Source: Pleomorphovibrio marinus (GTDB taxonomy: Bacteria > Bacteroidota > Bacteroidia > Cytophagales > Cyclobacteriaceae). Taken from it: a DNA stretch of 64,000 bases. The position numbers and the translations under genes are program-made. Under the pieces are notes generated by a model. The model ran no database searches. It saw only the letters and a program-made list of their open reading frames with translations, and was not told where the DNA came from. Where the stretch lies: contig NZ_QCXY01000010.1 in NCBI RefSeq assembly GCF_003347495.1, forward strand, positions 62,001-126,000, in the 5' to 3' direction. Positions 27,787 to 36,152 of the stretch are shown in pieces (the first letter of the stretch is position 1; each line of letters starts with the position of its first letter).

Positions 27787-28371
27787 ATGAATGAGATATC
27801 GATCAAAAACATGGTTTGTCCAAGATGCATACTGGCTGTACAACAACAATTGGATCACCAGGGCTTGGCCTATGAAAAAGTAACATTGGGAAAGGTTTTT
27901 CTTGAGAAGGACATTTCCCAGGATGCTTTGAAAGAGTTGGAAAAGCAACTTCAAAAGCTGGGATTTTCCTTGCTAAAGGATAGGGAAGTCCAAAAAATAG
28001 AAGCCGTCAAAACGGCCTTAATTGAAATTGTACAGCTAGGGGATTTAAGCAATGATTTTTCCTTGTCCCATTTTGTAGGAAACCTATTTGGAGAAGACTA
28101 TGCCCGGCTAAGCCATATGTTTAGCAGTTCGGAAGGGGTCACTATAGAGCAGTACCTCATTCAACTCAAGGTAGAAAAAATTAAGGAGTGGCTGAGCTAT
28201 GGGGAACTTAATGTAAGCGAATCCGCATACAGGCTGGGTTATAGCAGTGTACAGCATCTTTCCTCCCAATTTAAAAAGGTGACGGGGATGAGCCCCTCCA
28301 CCTATAAAAAACTAAGCCTTAAACCAAGGCTCTCCATGGACGAAGTGGGGTTAAAAAAGCCGGATACCTAA
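27787..28371 (+). CDS. HMA-like domain fused to AraC-type helix-turn-helix regulator
   Basis: The 194-residue protein joins two domains. Residues 1-70 read like a heavy-metal-associated fold: ISIKNMVCPRCILAVQQQL carries a CxxC (Cys11, Cys14) where metallochaperones hold copper. Residues about 75-180 form an AraC DNA-binding domain with two helix-turn-helix units (LNVSESAYRLGYSSVQHLSSQFKK and KVTGMSPSTYKKL). There is no sugar-binding cupin. The simplest reading is a metal- or thiol-responsive activator, but that is inference. No metal-efflux gene is adjacent. Its end overlaps the convergent barrel gene by 21 bases. Confidence 0.85.
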   Translation: MNEISIKNMVCPRCILAVQQQLDHQGLAYEKVTLGKVFLEKDISQDALKELEKQLQKLGFSLLKDREVQKIEAVKTALIEIVQLGDLSNDFSLSHFVGNLFGEDYARLSHMFSSSEGVTIEQYLIQLKVEKIKEWLSYGELNVSESAYRLGYSSVQHLSSQFKKVTGMSPSTYKKLSLKPRLSMDEVGLKKPDT

Positions 28372-28938
28372 AGAGAGTATCAGTTGGTTTTGCCTTTGAT
28401 CGGTAGGGAACCCGGCCACGCTTTCTGCATGTTTCCCTAAGGCTCCTTCATACTTCAGGTCAAGGATCATATTTGCAATATCAAAGCCTATTCCCGCTTG
28501 ATAACCTACGGTGGAGGTGTTGTAATCTGGACCTGTAAATCCGGGATCATCACTCTCCAGGGAGGAGTCCAAAAGAAAGCTCAATGCCGGACCAGCTTGT
28601 ACACGGAAAAACTCGGCAAATTTAAACCCAAAAATCAAAGGTACATCCAGCCTGTCAAAGCTGGCGGAATAATTAATCGAGCTTGCCCCATGATCTTGCT
28701 GAAAATCCCCTCCCGTATTGGTATAAAGCACCTCTGGCTGTAGGAATATCCTGCTGCCACCCAACCTAGCAAACAAACCTACATGATAACCCAACTTACT
28801 ATCCGCGCTAGAAAAGTCACTTCCGCTAACATTGATATTTCCCTGGGAAACCCCGAGCTTGGGGCCTATGGAGAATTCTTGTGCATATCCCTGAAGTGTG
28901 GACAGGATTAGGGCTAGGAACAGCAAATATGTTTTCAT
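28351..28938 (-). CDS. Outer-membrane beta-barrel protein (PorT-like)
   Basis: A 195-residue protein with a signal peptide (MKTYLLFLALILSTLQGYAQ) and alternating strands ending in an aromatic residue (LILSLGIRLF), typical of small outer-membrane barrels. The segment FSIGPKLGVSQGNINVSG and later LGYHVGLFARLG match the outer-membrane beta-barrel family common in Bacteroidota. I chose the ATG at 28936-28938: the frame stays open 30 codons further up, but only through the dispersed repeat (copy B), and a signal peptide begins exactly at this Met. Function is unknown. It overlaps the AraC-type gene tail-to-tail. Confidence 0.8.
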   Translation of the reverse strand: MKTYLLFLALILSTLQGYAQEFSIGPKLGVSQGNINVSGSDFSSADSKLGYHVGLFARLGGSRIFLQPEVLYTNTGGDFQQDHGASSINYSASFDRLDVPLIFGFKFAEFFRVQAGPALSFLLDSSLESDDPGFTGPDYNTSTVGYQAGIGFDIANMILDLKYEGALGKHAESVAGFPTDQRQNQLILSLGIRLF

Positions 28939-29072
28939 ATGTTTATAATTGATTTTTAATGGCCATATAGCCTGCCCCTGCCTGCCCCGAACTCGATTCG
29001 GGGAACTTGCTTCGGGGGAATCTCGCAATCTTAATCATCCCAGTGTGTGACGTGCTCGTGATGCTCGATTTC
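28936..29072 (-). repeat. Dispersed oriented repeat, copy B
   Basis: On the minus strand: GAAATCGAGC, CACGAGCACGTCACAC, GGGATGATTAAGATTGCGAG, ATTCC, a GC-rich insert containing two TTCGGGG-type units, then ATATGGCC, TTAAAAAT and TTATAAACATATG, which is the start codon of the barrel gene. It is thus the complete leader of that gene. It shares the core with copies A, C and D, and the GC-rich insert with copy A only. Confidence 0.8.
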
Positions 29073-29395
29073 TTAACCTAACCGATAATCATTCGGACCT
29101 GGTCGGCAATCCTTTGAACCATTTAACGTAAACAAGCCCAAACCTATTGTCATTGGCAAATTTAAGTCAAAAGTTAGGGAGTTTGATTAAATTTCCCATT
29201 AACTTTTTCATTCATAACGTCAAATTGGCCTTCTAACTAAGAAATTTTAAAAAAAATGTTAAAGTTTGTATTTAAAGTATATTTTTGTGAGTCAGCGAGA
29301 AATTGCCATAAAACATAAAAATTTTGTTGTGTAAGTTTAAGTATTAACTTAGATTAAGGTTTTTAAATTATAATCAATAGTAACAAATAATCTCC
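29073..29395. other. Intergenic region upstream of the actin-like gene
   Basis: About 320 bp, AT-rich, between copy B of the repeat and the actin-like gene. The only promoter-like element that I see is TATTTTTG at 29280-29287; no ParM-style centromere repeats are visible. Confidence 0.5.
29280..29287 (+). promoter_or_regulatory. Possible -7 element for the actin-like/bactofilin operon
   Basis: TATTTTTG matches TAnnTTTG, about 108 bases upstream of the start. No correctly spaced TTG is present, so confidence is low. Confidence 0.3.
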
Positions 29396-30427
29396 ATGAT
29401 AGAAGTAATAAAATACCCAAGCGTTTTAGAAAGTAGCAATCTGGAACTAAGAAATGTGGCGAAGGATCTGGTTTCAGGTCTAAAAATTTATCATGATAAT
29501 GTAGGGTATTTGGTAGGTGAACTGGCGCTTTCGGAAGGAACTTCCCCTCACCGTAACATCAACAGTTCACCGGATGAAGCAGATTACCGCATTTTTTTAA
29601 AATCTGGTTTACTTTTAGCCTCTCAAAAGTTGGGCAGCCCCATTACCGTAACCACGGGTTTCCCCTTTTCTACTTTTCAGGTTTTCAAAGAAAATGCATA
29701 CCGCCTGTTAGAAAATGAGCATATCATAGAATACGACACCCAAACTTTCGGTGGAGGGGGCAGAAAGAAAATGGCAGTGGAGGTTGACCGAGTAGCCATA
29801 GTGCCCGAGGTGGTAGGTGCAAGCATGGCCGTGCGGCAAATGACTCCCAATGCACCCAAGAACTTCTTCATGATCAGCCTTGGTTATGGGACCATGGAGG
29901 CCATCCTGAGCACGGAGGGAGGTCTGGTTCAAAGATCCAGTGTTTCTACCTTTGGGATCCGTTATGCAATCAACTTAATAACAAGAGAGCTACAGAAAGA
30001 CAATTACCTCGATTTAAAAACAGAACACCAAATCGACCAATACTTTAGTGATGGAACAATAATCCTTAACAGGAAGCGTTTGGATTTGAGAGATCTTCGT
30101 AAGCAAGTAATCGCCCAATATTATCAGGATGTCATTTCTCCTTCTTTAAGGAAAGCTTTTACTGACAGTGATTTTGCGAAATCAGAGGATTTGTATTTAG
30201 CTGGTGGGGGAGCCAATTATGTGGATCTGGTAAATATGTTTAAGGAAGAATTTGATGGTTTTTTGAATATACATGTTCCAGAATCCCCCGAACAATTAGC
30301 ATCCATTGGCTATGCATATAATAGCTTAGCAATAAATGGGGGGGCTAAGGACAAAGCTGTAGGCTTGGACTTGGGTAACAGCTCCACAATTATTAGTACT
30401 TTTAAACAAGAGAAAGAAGAAGGATAA
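29396..30427 (+). CDS. Actin-like ATPase with C-terminal phosphate-1 motif (apparent circular permutation)
   Basis: A 343-residue ParM/StbA-like actin-fold protein. Recognisable elements, in order: YLVGELALSEG (about 38-48), TVTTGFPFSTFQVFKEN (84-100), the phosphate-2 loop MISLGYGTME (159-168), the adenosine loop LAGGGANY (268-275), and only then the phosphate-1 loop GLDLGNSSTIIST (323-335), which in actins and ParM is at the N-terminus. The N-terminus here (MIEVIKYPSVLESS) lacks that motif, and an in-frame stop lies 15 bases upstream, so no hidden N-terminal copy exists. Phosphate 2 has Ser161 where Asp is usual. A bactofilin starts four bases downstream. The role is probably filament formation or scaffolding, not plasmid partition, since no ParR gene is seen. 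Confidence 0.8.
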   Translation: MIEVIKYPSVLESSNLELRNVAKDLVSGLKIYHDNVGYLVGELALSEGTSPHRNINSSPDEADYRIFLKSGLLLASQKLGSPITVTTGFPFSTFQVFKENAYRLLENEHIIEYDTQTFGGGGRKKMAVEVDRVAIVPEVVGASMAVRQMTPNAPKNFFMISLGYGTMEAILSTEGGLVQRSSVSTFGIRYAINLITRELQKDNYLDLKTEHQIDQYFSDGTIILNRKRLDLRDLRKQVIAQYYQDVISPSLRKAFTDSDFAKSEDLYLAGGGANYVDLVNMFKEEFDGFLNIHVPESPEQLASIGYAYNSLAINGGAKDKAVGLDLGNSSTIISTFKQEKEEG

Positions 30428-30431
30428 ACCT

Positions 30432-31007
30432 ATGAAATTTGGATCTAACAAGCAACAGGAAGACGCAGCCTCTAATGCCAGCAAAGTAACTGTACTTTCG
30501 CTCGGGTTTGAGCTTACTGGAGATATTATTTCGAAGAGCGACATCCGGGCAGACGGAATATTGGTAGGGAGCATAAGAACGGACAAAAAAGTGGTGGTAG
30601 GTGAACAGGCGTCCATCACCGGAGACATCATCGCTGAGGAAATAAGCATTAGTGGAGAAGTGGTAGGTGACCTATATATCAGTGGAGAAACCACCATTTA
30701 TGCCAGTGCAAAAGTGTCAGGTAACATCACTACCAACCAAATTTACGTCCATAAAGGAGCTGTTTTAAATAGCCTTATCAAGACATTGGATGCTGAATCT
30801 ATAAAATCAGCCTCAAAATCCAGCAAGATCAATTCCGTAAGTAGGGATGAAATCTATTCTATGTTGGATGAAAGGAAAACCAAGGCAGCCAGTGAGGAAA
30901 AGCCTGAAAAGATAGGCCAGCCGAACCGTGAAGCCTCTACCTATTCCAGTAATGAACCTGACAAGGATTCAGATGATATGGGTAAGAACTTCCCAAGAAC
31001 CTGGTGA
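30432..31007 (+). CDS. Bactofilin (polymer-forming cytoskeletal protein) 1
   Basis: The 191-residue protein has the bactofilin core, a right-handed beta-helix of repeated turns: ADGILVGSIRTDKKVVVGEQ, ASITGDIIAEEISISGEVVG, DLYISGETTIYASAKVSGNI (about 35-105). Bactofilins polymerise without nucleotide and place enzymes at membranes. The N-terminal tail is short and polar (KFGSNKQQEDAASNASK); the C-terminal 80 residues are disordered and charged, a common place for partner binding. It starts four bases after the actin-like gene, so the two are almost surely translated together. A second bactofilin lies at 43822. Confidence 0.9.
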   Translation: MKFGSNKQQEDAASNASKVTVLSLGFELTGDIISKSDIRADGILVGSIRTDKKVVVGEQASITGDIIAEEISISGEVVGDLYISGETTIYASAKVSGNITTNQIYVHKGAVLNSLIKTLDAESIKSASKSSKINSVSRDEIYSMLDERKTKAASEEKPEKIGQPNREASTYSSNEPDKDSDDMGKNFPRTW

Positions 31008-31040
31008 TTTTAGTTAATTTATTGCGTGTATAAGATAAAA

Positions 31041-31070
31041 AAAGGAGTTAGTTAACTAACTCCTTTTTTT
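31041..31070. terminator. Bidirectional terminator after the bactofilin
   Basis: A 26-bp perfect palindrome (AAAGGAGTTAG, TTAA centre, CTAACTCCTTT) ends in T-runs on both strands. It ends the actin-like/bactofilin operon and probably the convergent minus-strand transporter transcript. Confidence 0.9.
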
Positions 31071-31098
31071 ATGTGCAATATCTAGAAAACAGAATTGA

Positions 31099-32490
31099 TT
31101 ATCCTCCTTCCCCATAGTCCCCAAATACACCTACCATATTTAGGAGTACCAAAATAATGACTACAGGACAAATCCACTTAATAAAAAACATCCATGCATT
31201 CTTGGGGAACCCGGAGAAACTTGGGGATCCTAATGCCAACTCATCCGCATAGTCACCCACCTTCTTAACCCATCCAGTATAAAGGCTCATCATAAGGCAA
31301 ATGACCACCACTGCCAAAGTGCCAAAAAAGAAGTCCATCATATCGAAAAACCCACTAATGGGTTTTCCAAAAAAAGTAAAACCGAGTCGGTTGAAAACAT
31401 TTCCCTGTACCGCAGTAAGGGAAGAAGGAATGGATAATACCATGGCACTTATCCCTATCGTCCAAGCCGCCCTTCTTCGGGACCATTTGCGTTCATCAAT
31501 AAAATATGCAACAGGTACCTCGAGCATAGATATACTTGAAGTAAGTGCCGCAACTAGCAAAAGTAGAAAGAACATGGCACCAATAATATTCCCAAAAGGT
31601 TCTATTTGGTCAAAAACCCTAGGTAACACATTAAACACCAAAGCTGGGCCCTCATCAGGGCTTTCACCTGGCAATAAGGCAAAAAGGGCAGGGAAAATCA
31701 TCAACCCTCCCATCAATGCGACCACGCTGTCCATCCCCGCAATCCATCCAGAAGACTGTATAATATTTCCCTCTTTCGGAAGATAACTTCCAAAGGTGAT
31801 CATTAAGCCCCATCCTACAGACATACTGAAAAAAGCCTGCCCAAGAGCCGATAAAATAACATTTCCGTTTATCTTGGAAAAATCTGGTGATAAATAATAT
31901 TCAATTCCGGCACCTGCACCCGGCAGGGTAACGGATCTGGCAGCGATTAAGACAATTATCAGAAATAATACGGGCATCAGGAATTTTGCGGCTTTCTCTA
32001 TTCCACCCGAAACTCCTCCAAGCACCACCCCTATTGTCATCAGTATAAAAATCATACATAGTGGAATCACGTACATGGGAGTCTGTACAAAAACTGCAAA
32101 GTCCACAGGGATATTTATCAATTCTGTGAAAATATAGCCAATGGTCCACCCCGCAATAACCGAATAATAGCTTAACACTGCAAAACATACCACTACGCAA
32201 AGTACTCCTCCTCCTTGCCAAAACCTGTTGCCGCCAGTAACTTTGATAGCACCTACGGGGTTCTTTCTGGATTTTCTCCCGATGGCAATTTCATTGAGTA
32301 ACAGAGGAAGCCCAATTAAAAGGACGCAGACCACATAAACAAAAACAAAGGCACCTCCCCCATTCTGACCTGTGATATAAGGAAAGCGCCAAATATTACC
32401 TAAGCCAACAGCAGAACCTGCCGCAGCCATAATAAAGCCAAAAGTAGAACCCCATTGTCCCCTTTTAGGCTTTTTCAACCCTTTTTGCAT
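31099..32490 (-). CDS. Sodium-dependent transporter, neurotransmitter:sodium symporter (SNF) family
   Basis: A 463-residue integral membrane protein with about eleven helices. The N-terminal helix reads AAAGSAVGLGNIWRFPYIT, the family signature that lines the sodium and substrate site (as in LeuT); GGGAFVFVYVVCVLLIGLPL follows. The substrate is probably an amino acid; bacterial members move Leu, Trp or Tyr, and specificity cannot be read here. It is a single gene between the bidirectional terminator at 31041 and the RmlD-like gene 37 bp upstream, with which it may be cotranscribed. Confidence 0.92.
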   Translation of the reverse strand: MQKGLKKPKRGQWGSTFGFIMAAAGSAVGLGNIWRFPYITGQNGGGAFVFVYVVCVLLIGLPLLLNEIAIGRKSRKNPVGAIKVTGGNRFWQGGGVLCVVVCFAVLSYYSVIAGWTIGYIFTELINIPVDFAVFVQTPMYVIPLCMIFILMTIGVVLGGVSGGIEKAAKFLMPVLFLIIVLIAARSVTLPGAGAGIEYYLSPDFSKINGNVILSALGQAFFSMSVGWGLMITFGSYLPKEGNIIQSSGWIAGMDSVVALMGGLMIFPALFALLPGESPDEGPALVFNVLPRVFDQIEPFGNIIGAMFFLLLLVAALTSSISMLEVPVAYFIDERKWSRRRAAWTIGISAMVLSIPSSLTAVQGNVFNRLGFTFFGKPISGFFDMMDFFFGTLAVVVICLMMSLYTGWVKKVGDYADELALGSPSFSGFPKNAWMFFIKWICPVVIILVLLNMVGVFGDYGEGG

Positions 32491-32527
32491 AGTAAGATTT
32501 CTTCCAAGTTAGTTAGGAAATAAAATG

Positions 32528-33445
32528 CTAAATTTTCTGGCTGGCTAAGTTAAATTGTTTTGTCAAAATACCAATCCCTTCTTCAAAAGATTTAGGTTCA
32601 AATCCAAGAATTTGAACGGCTTTGTCAATGATAAGACCTGTTCTTAAGGGCCTCGGTGCGACCTGCGAAAAATGTCTCGAGTCAGTTTTTAATATTTTGT
32701 ACTCATCCAGACCAAAATATCGAGCAGTCATGATTCCCATTTCATATGGAGTAAGCAACTCCCTTCCTGAAATGTTGAAAATCCCTGTAGCTTCCTTCAA
32801 CGCTATCAATAAACACCCATCGGCCAAGTCCTCTGCAAGGGTAGGGGTGCGGATCTGATCATCCACCAATTGGAGCTCTTTCCCAAGCTCCAGGGCATGT
32901 TTTACCCATAAAACCAGATTGGACCTACTCAAATCATGGGCAATCCCAAACACCAAATTTGTTCTGACGATAGTCCAAATGGCATTGGAGTCTTGAATGA
33001 TTTTTTCGGACTGTTGTTTGGCTCTCCCATAATAATTAATAGGGTTTGTTGGGGCGTTTTCTAAGTAAGGGCCATTTTTCCCATCAAAAACGAAGTCGGT
33101 AGAAAGAAAAATTAAATGGGACCCTGTCATTTCGCATGCTCTTAGTACGTTTTCGGTAGCCAATACATTTTGTTTGTAGCACTCATCGTGGTTGACTTCG
33201 CATCTATCCACATCCGTCATGGATGCTGCATGTATGACGACATCCGGTTTATAAAAACGCAGGGTCTCCATCACCTGCTTTTGGTTGCAGACATCCATCT
33301 GCTCAAAGGTGAAACCAGTCCAATCGGAGGGAAGACGGCAGCTTGATTTGCTTGTGGCAATGGCAATCATATGTTCCGAGGCGGAAATTCTCTTCACTAA
33401 TTTTTGGCCTAACAACCCATTAGCACCTGTGATAAGTATTTTCAT
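32528..33445 (-). CDS. RmlD-like NAD(P)-dependent sugar-nucleotide reductase (extended SDR)
   Basis: A 305-residue extended short-chain dehydrogenase. The Rossmann loop is ITGANGLLGQKLVKRI (residues 4-19), the NAD-binding Asp follows in the second strand, and the catalytic YxxxK is YYGRAKQQSEKII, with upstream FLSTDFVFDGKNGPY. The fold is that of dTDP-4-dehydrorhamnose reductase, but rmlA, B and C are absent, so the substrate is uncertain. I chose the ATG at 33443-33445 because it starts the Rossmann strand; an upstream ATG adds eight residues but overlaps the isomerase gene by 20 bases. Confidence 0.8.
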   Translation of the reverse strand: MKILITGANGLLGQKLVKRISASEHMIAIATSKSSCRLPSDWTGFTFEQMDVCNQKQVMETLRFYKPDVVIHAASMTDVDRCEVNHDECYKQNVLATENVLRACEMTGSHLIFLSTDFVFDGKNGPYLENAPTNPINYYGRAKQQSEKIIQDSNAIWTIVRTNLVFGIAHDLSRSNLVLWVKHALELGKELQLVDDQIRTPTLAEDLADGCLLIALKEATGIFNISGRELLTPYEMGIMTARYFGLDEYKILKTDSRHFSQVAPRPLRTGLIIDKAVQILGFEPKSFEEGIGILTKQFNLASQKI

Positions 33446-33449
33446 CGGA

Positions 33450-34292
33450 TCATTTTTCTTTATACTCATAACCGTAATCCTTAGTGATTTTCTTTTTGTC
33501 TAATTCTTTTACGTTCACCTTAATCCATACTGGGTTTTTAGGCTTATCCGCCCTGTCGGTTTCTTCGGATACAATCTTGTCCAAAACTTCCAACCCTTTT
33601 ATCACCTTTCCAAAAACTGTGTAGGTGTCGTCAAGATGTGGTGTACCTCCTGTAGTTGTATAAGCTTTGACTTGCTCCGGCCTCATTTTCTTATCCAAAT
33701 TGACCCTTAGGTATTCTTCTATGTCCTCTTTCTGGTCAAGCATTATTATGGTCAAGCTGTCGTATTCTTCCTTTTCGTAGAGTGCAGTGTACCTTTCCTT
33801 TATTTCACGTTTACTTTCAAGCTGAATGTACTTCATAAAAGCCTCCTGAAGTTTTCGCATATCCGTGTTCAGGGTTTTTTCATCATAAACCTTTCCTCTC
33901 ACGATGTAAAACTGGCTTCCACTCGACCTCCGTTCTGGGTTTATATTATCCCCTTGCCTGGCTGCAGCTATACTGCCCTTTTCATGGATCAGTTCAGTGT
34001 TGAATTCACTGGGTAAGGTGTACCATTCTTCCTCTGGGAGTTCTTCCTTTCCGAATACATCCCCTGCTTGCGCCATAAAGTCTTTAATCACCCGGTGAAA
34101 TTCCGTGGAATCGTACCTTCCGGCCTTTGCAAGTTTTAAGAAATTCTCCTTGTGCTTAGGCGTTTCATCATGTAACACGGCATACATATTCCCATGCCTT
34201 GTTTCTATAGTCACAAGGTGATCTTTCTCCGTACTACATCCAATGGCCAATAAGCCAACAAGTGATAAAAAGGGGATTAGGTGATTCTTCAT
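33450..34292 (-). CDS. Lipoprotein peptidyl-prolyl cis-trans isomerase (cyclophilin type)
   Basis: The 280-residue protein has a lipobox (LVGLLAIGCSTEKD, Cys about 19) and so is probably anchored in the periplasmic or outer membrane. The cyclophilin core appears as FHRVIKDFMAQAGD, RRSSGSQFYIVRGK and TVFGKVIKGLEVLDKI. A charged insert of about 70 residues (MRKLQEAFMKYIQLESKREIK...) splits the core between the FYIV and TVFG segments, which is usual in Bacteroidota members. It helps to fold exported proteins. It overlaps hemC by four bases (ATGA type). Confidence 0.9.
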   Translation of the reverse strand: MKNHLIPFLSLVGLLAIGCSTEKDHLVTIETRHGNMYAVLHDETPKHKENFLKLAKAGRYDSTEFHRVIKDFMAQAGDVFGKEELPEEEWYTLPSEFNTELIHEKGSIAAARQGDNINPERRSSGSQFYIVRGKVYDEKTLNTDMRKLQEAFMKYIQLESKREIKERYTALYEKEEYDSLTIIMLDQKEDIEEYLRVNLDKKMRPEQVKAYTTTGGTPHLDDTYTVFGKVIKGLEVLDKIVSEETDRADKPKNPVWIKVNVKELDKKKITKDYGYEYKEK

Positions 34293-35224
34293 TTTCCTTG
34301 GGCCTGCTTAATTTCTTCTAGTATGGTTTTACCACCTGCCGCTATTACTTTTTCAGCAAGTTTCTTGCCCAATTCCTTAGAATTGGTATTAATTCCAGAA
34401 ACTCTTTCACAAATCCTTTTGGCTCCATTCAAGCTAATAATGCCTCCTTTTAATTGGATTTCCTTTCCGTTACTGACAGCCAAGGCAAATATGGGTATAC
34501 TACACCCACCTTCCATGATTTTCAGGTAGGCCCTTTCTGCCGAGAGACAATCCCCTGTACTAGAGTGGTGTACGGACGATTTTATAAGCTCCTTTGTTTC
34601 CCTCGGAAGGCTTTCGTGTGCCTCTACAGCAATGGAGCCCTGCCCCACTGCTGGAGTGAATTCATCGACCGACAACTCATGTGCAATCATGGCATCGTAG
34701 CCCATCCGATGTACACCTGCATAGGCTAGCAGCACAGCATCGCAATGCCCGTTTTTCATTTTTGTGACTCTAGTCTGCAAATTGCCCCTGATGTCCACGG
34801 TTTTGATATGAGGATAATAGTACTTTAAAGTGGCAATCCTCCTGGTAGAAGACGTTCCAAACACCAGGTTTTGTCCTGGCGTTTGGTAATTTATGTCAAT
34901 TTTGTGACTTAATATAACATCATTGACTTTTTCCCGCTCTGTAAATGCAATAAGCTCAAACCCTTCTGGTAAGTTGGATTGCATGTCCTTGGCACTATGC
35001 ACAGCAATATCTATGGTACCTTTGGCTAATTGCTCTTCAATCTCCTCGGTAAACACCCCTTTACTTCCAATCTTGGATATAGCCACGTCCAAGACCTTGT
35101 CCCCTTTGGTTTCTATGACTACTATATCCGTGCTTACCCCATGGTTTTGCAGCAAGTTGGATACATAATGGGCTTGGAAGAGTGCTAGTTTACTTCCTCT
35201 AGTTCCAATTTTTATGGTTCTCAT
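34289..35224 (-). CDS. hemC: Hydroxymethylbilane synthase (porphobilinogen deaminase)
   Basis: Joins four porphobilinogens into the linear tetrapyrrole for heme synthesis. The 311 residues begin [19 protein letters not shown]; the dipyrromethane-cofactor Cys lies in [15 protein letters not shown] (about 240-254), and the Arg-rich binding loops ([29 protein letters not shown]) are present. Full length. It overlaps both neighbours by four bases, so rimK, hemC and the isomerase are translated as a coupled set. hemE is at 52770, far away, so heme genes are dispersed. Confidence 0.96.
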   Translation of the reverse strand: MRTIKIGTRGSKLALFQAHYVSNLLQNHGVSTDIVVIETKGDKVLDVAISKIGSKGVFTEEIEEQLAKGTIDIAVHSAKDMQSNLPEGFELIAFTEREKVNDVILSHKIDINYQTPGQNLVFGTSSTRRIATLKYYYPHIKTVDIRGNLQTRVTKMKNGHCDAVLLAYAGVHRMGYDAMIAHELSVDEFTPAVGQGSIAVEAHESLPRETKELIKSSVHHSSTGDCLSAERAYLKIMEGGCSIPIFALAVSNGKEIQLKGGIISLNGAKRICERVSGINTNSKELGKKLAEKVIAAGGKTILEEIKQAQGK

Positions 35225-36132
35225 TCAATTTTTCTTTTCCTGCGTTGGGTTGTTTTATTTACGGAAAACTGCACAAATTCTATGATTTTGGAGGCAATAT
35301 CCACTCCTGTTGCTCGCTCTATTCCCTCTAGTCCAGGAGAACTGTTCACTTCAATAATCAATGGCCCCCTTGCGGATTGCAACAGGTCCACCCCTGCAAT
35401 GGACAAACCAAGTGCTTTAGCTGCATTCAATGCCGCGGCTTTTTCCTCCTTGCTGAGTTTTACTACGCTGGCCTTTCCACCTCGGTGAAGGTTGGACCTG
35501 AACTCACCTTCTTCTCCTTGTCGCTTCATGGCACCTACTACTTTATTATTCACCACAAATGCCCTAATGTCTGCTCCTTTTGCTTCCTTAATGAATTCCT
35601 GGACTATGATCCTGGCCTTAAGGCCGTGAAAAGCCTCAATTACCGACTGCCCTGCCTTCCTGGTTTCAGCTAATACCACTCCAAGACCTTGGGTTCCTTC
35701 CAGCAATTTAATAATCAAGGGGGCACCACCCACTCTTTCCACCAACTGCTTTTCTCCTCCTTTAGAAAAATTGGTAAATGCGGTTTTGGGCATCCCCAAT
35801 CCCTCTCTACTCAAAATTTGAAGGCTTCTCAACTTGTCCCTACTTCTAACGATAGCTTGGGATTCCACAGCAGAAAACACTCCCATTAATTCAAACTGCC
35901 GTACGACTGCTGTACCATAGAAGGTTACGGAGGCACCTATGCGCGGAATAATGGCATCGATGTCCAATAACTTATCCCCCTTGTAGATTACGCTAGGCCC
36001 CTCCTGCTCGATCACCAAGTCACAGAGCGAATGATCCACGACCAAAGCCTCGTGACCTGCGTTTTTTGCAGCCTCAAATAGCCTCTTGGTGGAATATAAG
36101 TGTGGGTTTCTGGATAGAATGGCAATTTTCAT
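35221..36132 (-). CDS. rimK: RimK-type ATP-grasp glutamate ligase
   Basis: A 303-residue ATP-grasp enzyme; RimK adds glutamates to the C-terminus of ribosomal protein S6. The N-terminal domain begins [20 protein letters not shown]; the ATP-binding part contains [19 protein letters not shown] and [21 protein letters not shown], and the metal-binding end is [19 protein letters not shown]-like ([15 protein letters not shown]). Its neighbour upstream (rimB, 20 bp away) encodes the aspartic-protease-like partner that trims the tail, which supports this assignment over other ATP-grasp ligases. hemC follows with a four-base overlap. Confidence 0.88.
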   Translation of the reverse strand: MKIAILSRNPHLYSTKRLFEAAKNAGHEALVVDHSLCDLVIEQEGPSVIYKGDKLLDIDAIIPRIGASVTFYGTAVVRQFELMGVFSAVESQAIVRSRDKLRSLQILSREGLGMPKTAFTNFSKGGEKQLVERVGGAPLIIKLLEGTQGLGVVLAETRKAGQSVIEAFHGLKARIIVQEFIKEAKGADIRAFVVNNKVVGAMKRQGEEGEFRSNLHRGGKASVVKLSKEEKAAALNAAKALGLSIAGVDLLQSARGPLIIEVNSSPGLEGIERATGVDIASKIIEFVQFSVNKTTQRRKRKIE

Positions 36133-36152
36133 AATCTCTTAAATGGAAAATC

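Noticed and set aside
29396-31007. Plasmid-type ParMRC partition system
   Set aside because: The actin-like gene is followed by a bactofilin, not a ParR-like DNA-binding protein, and no array of centromere repeats is seen upstream.
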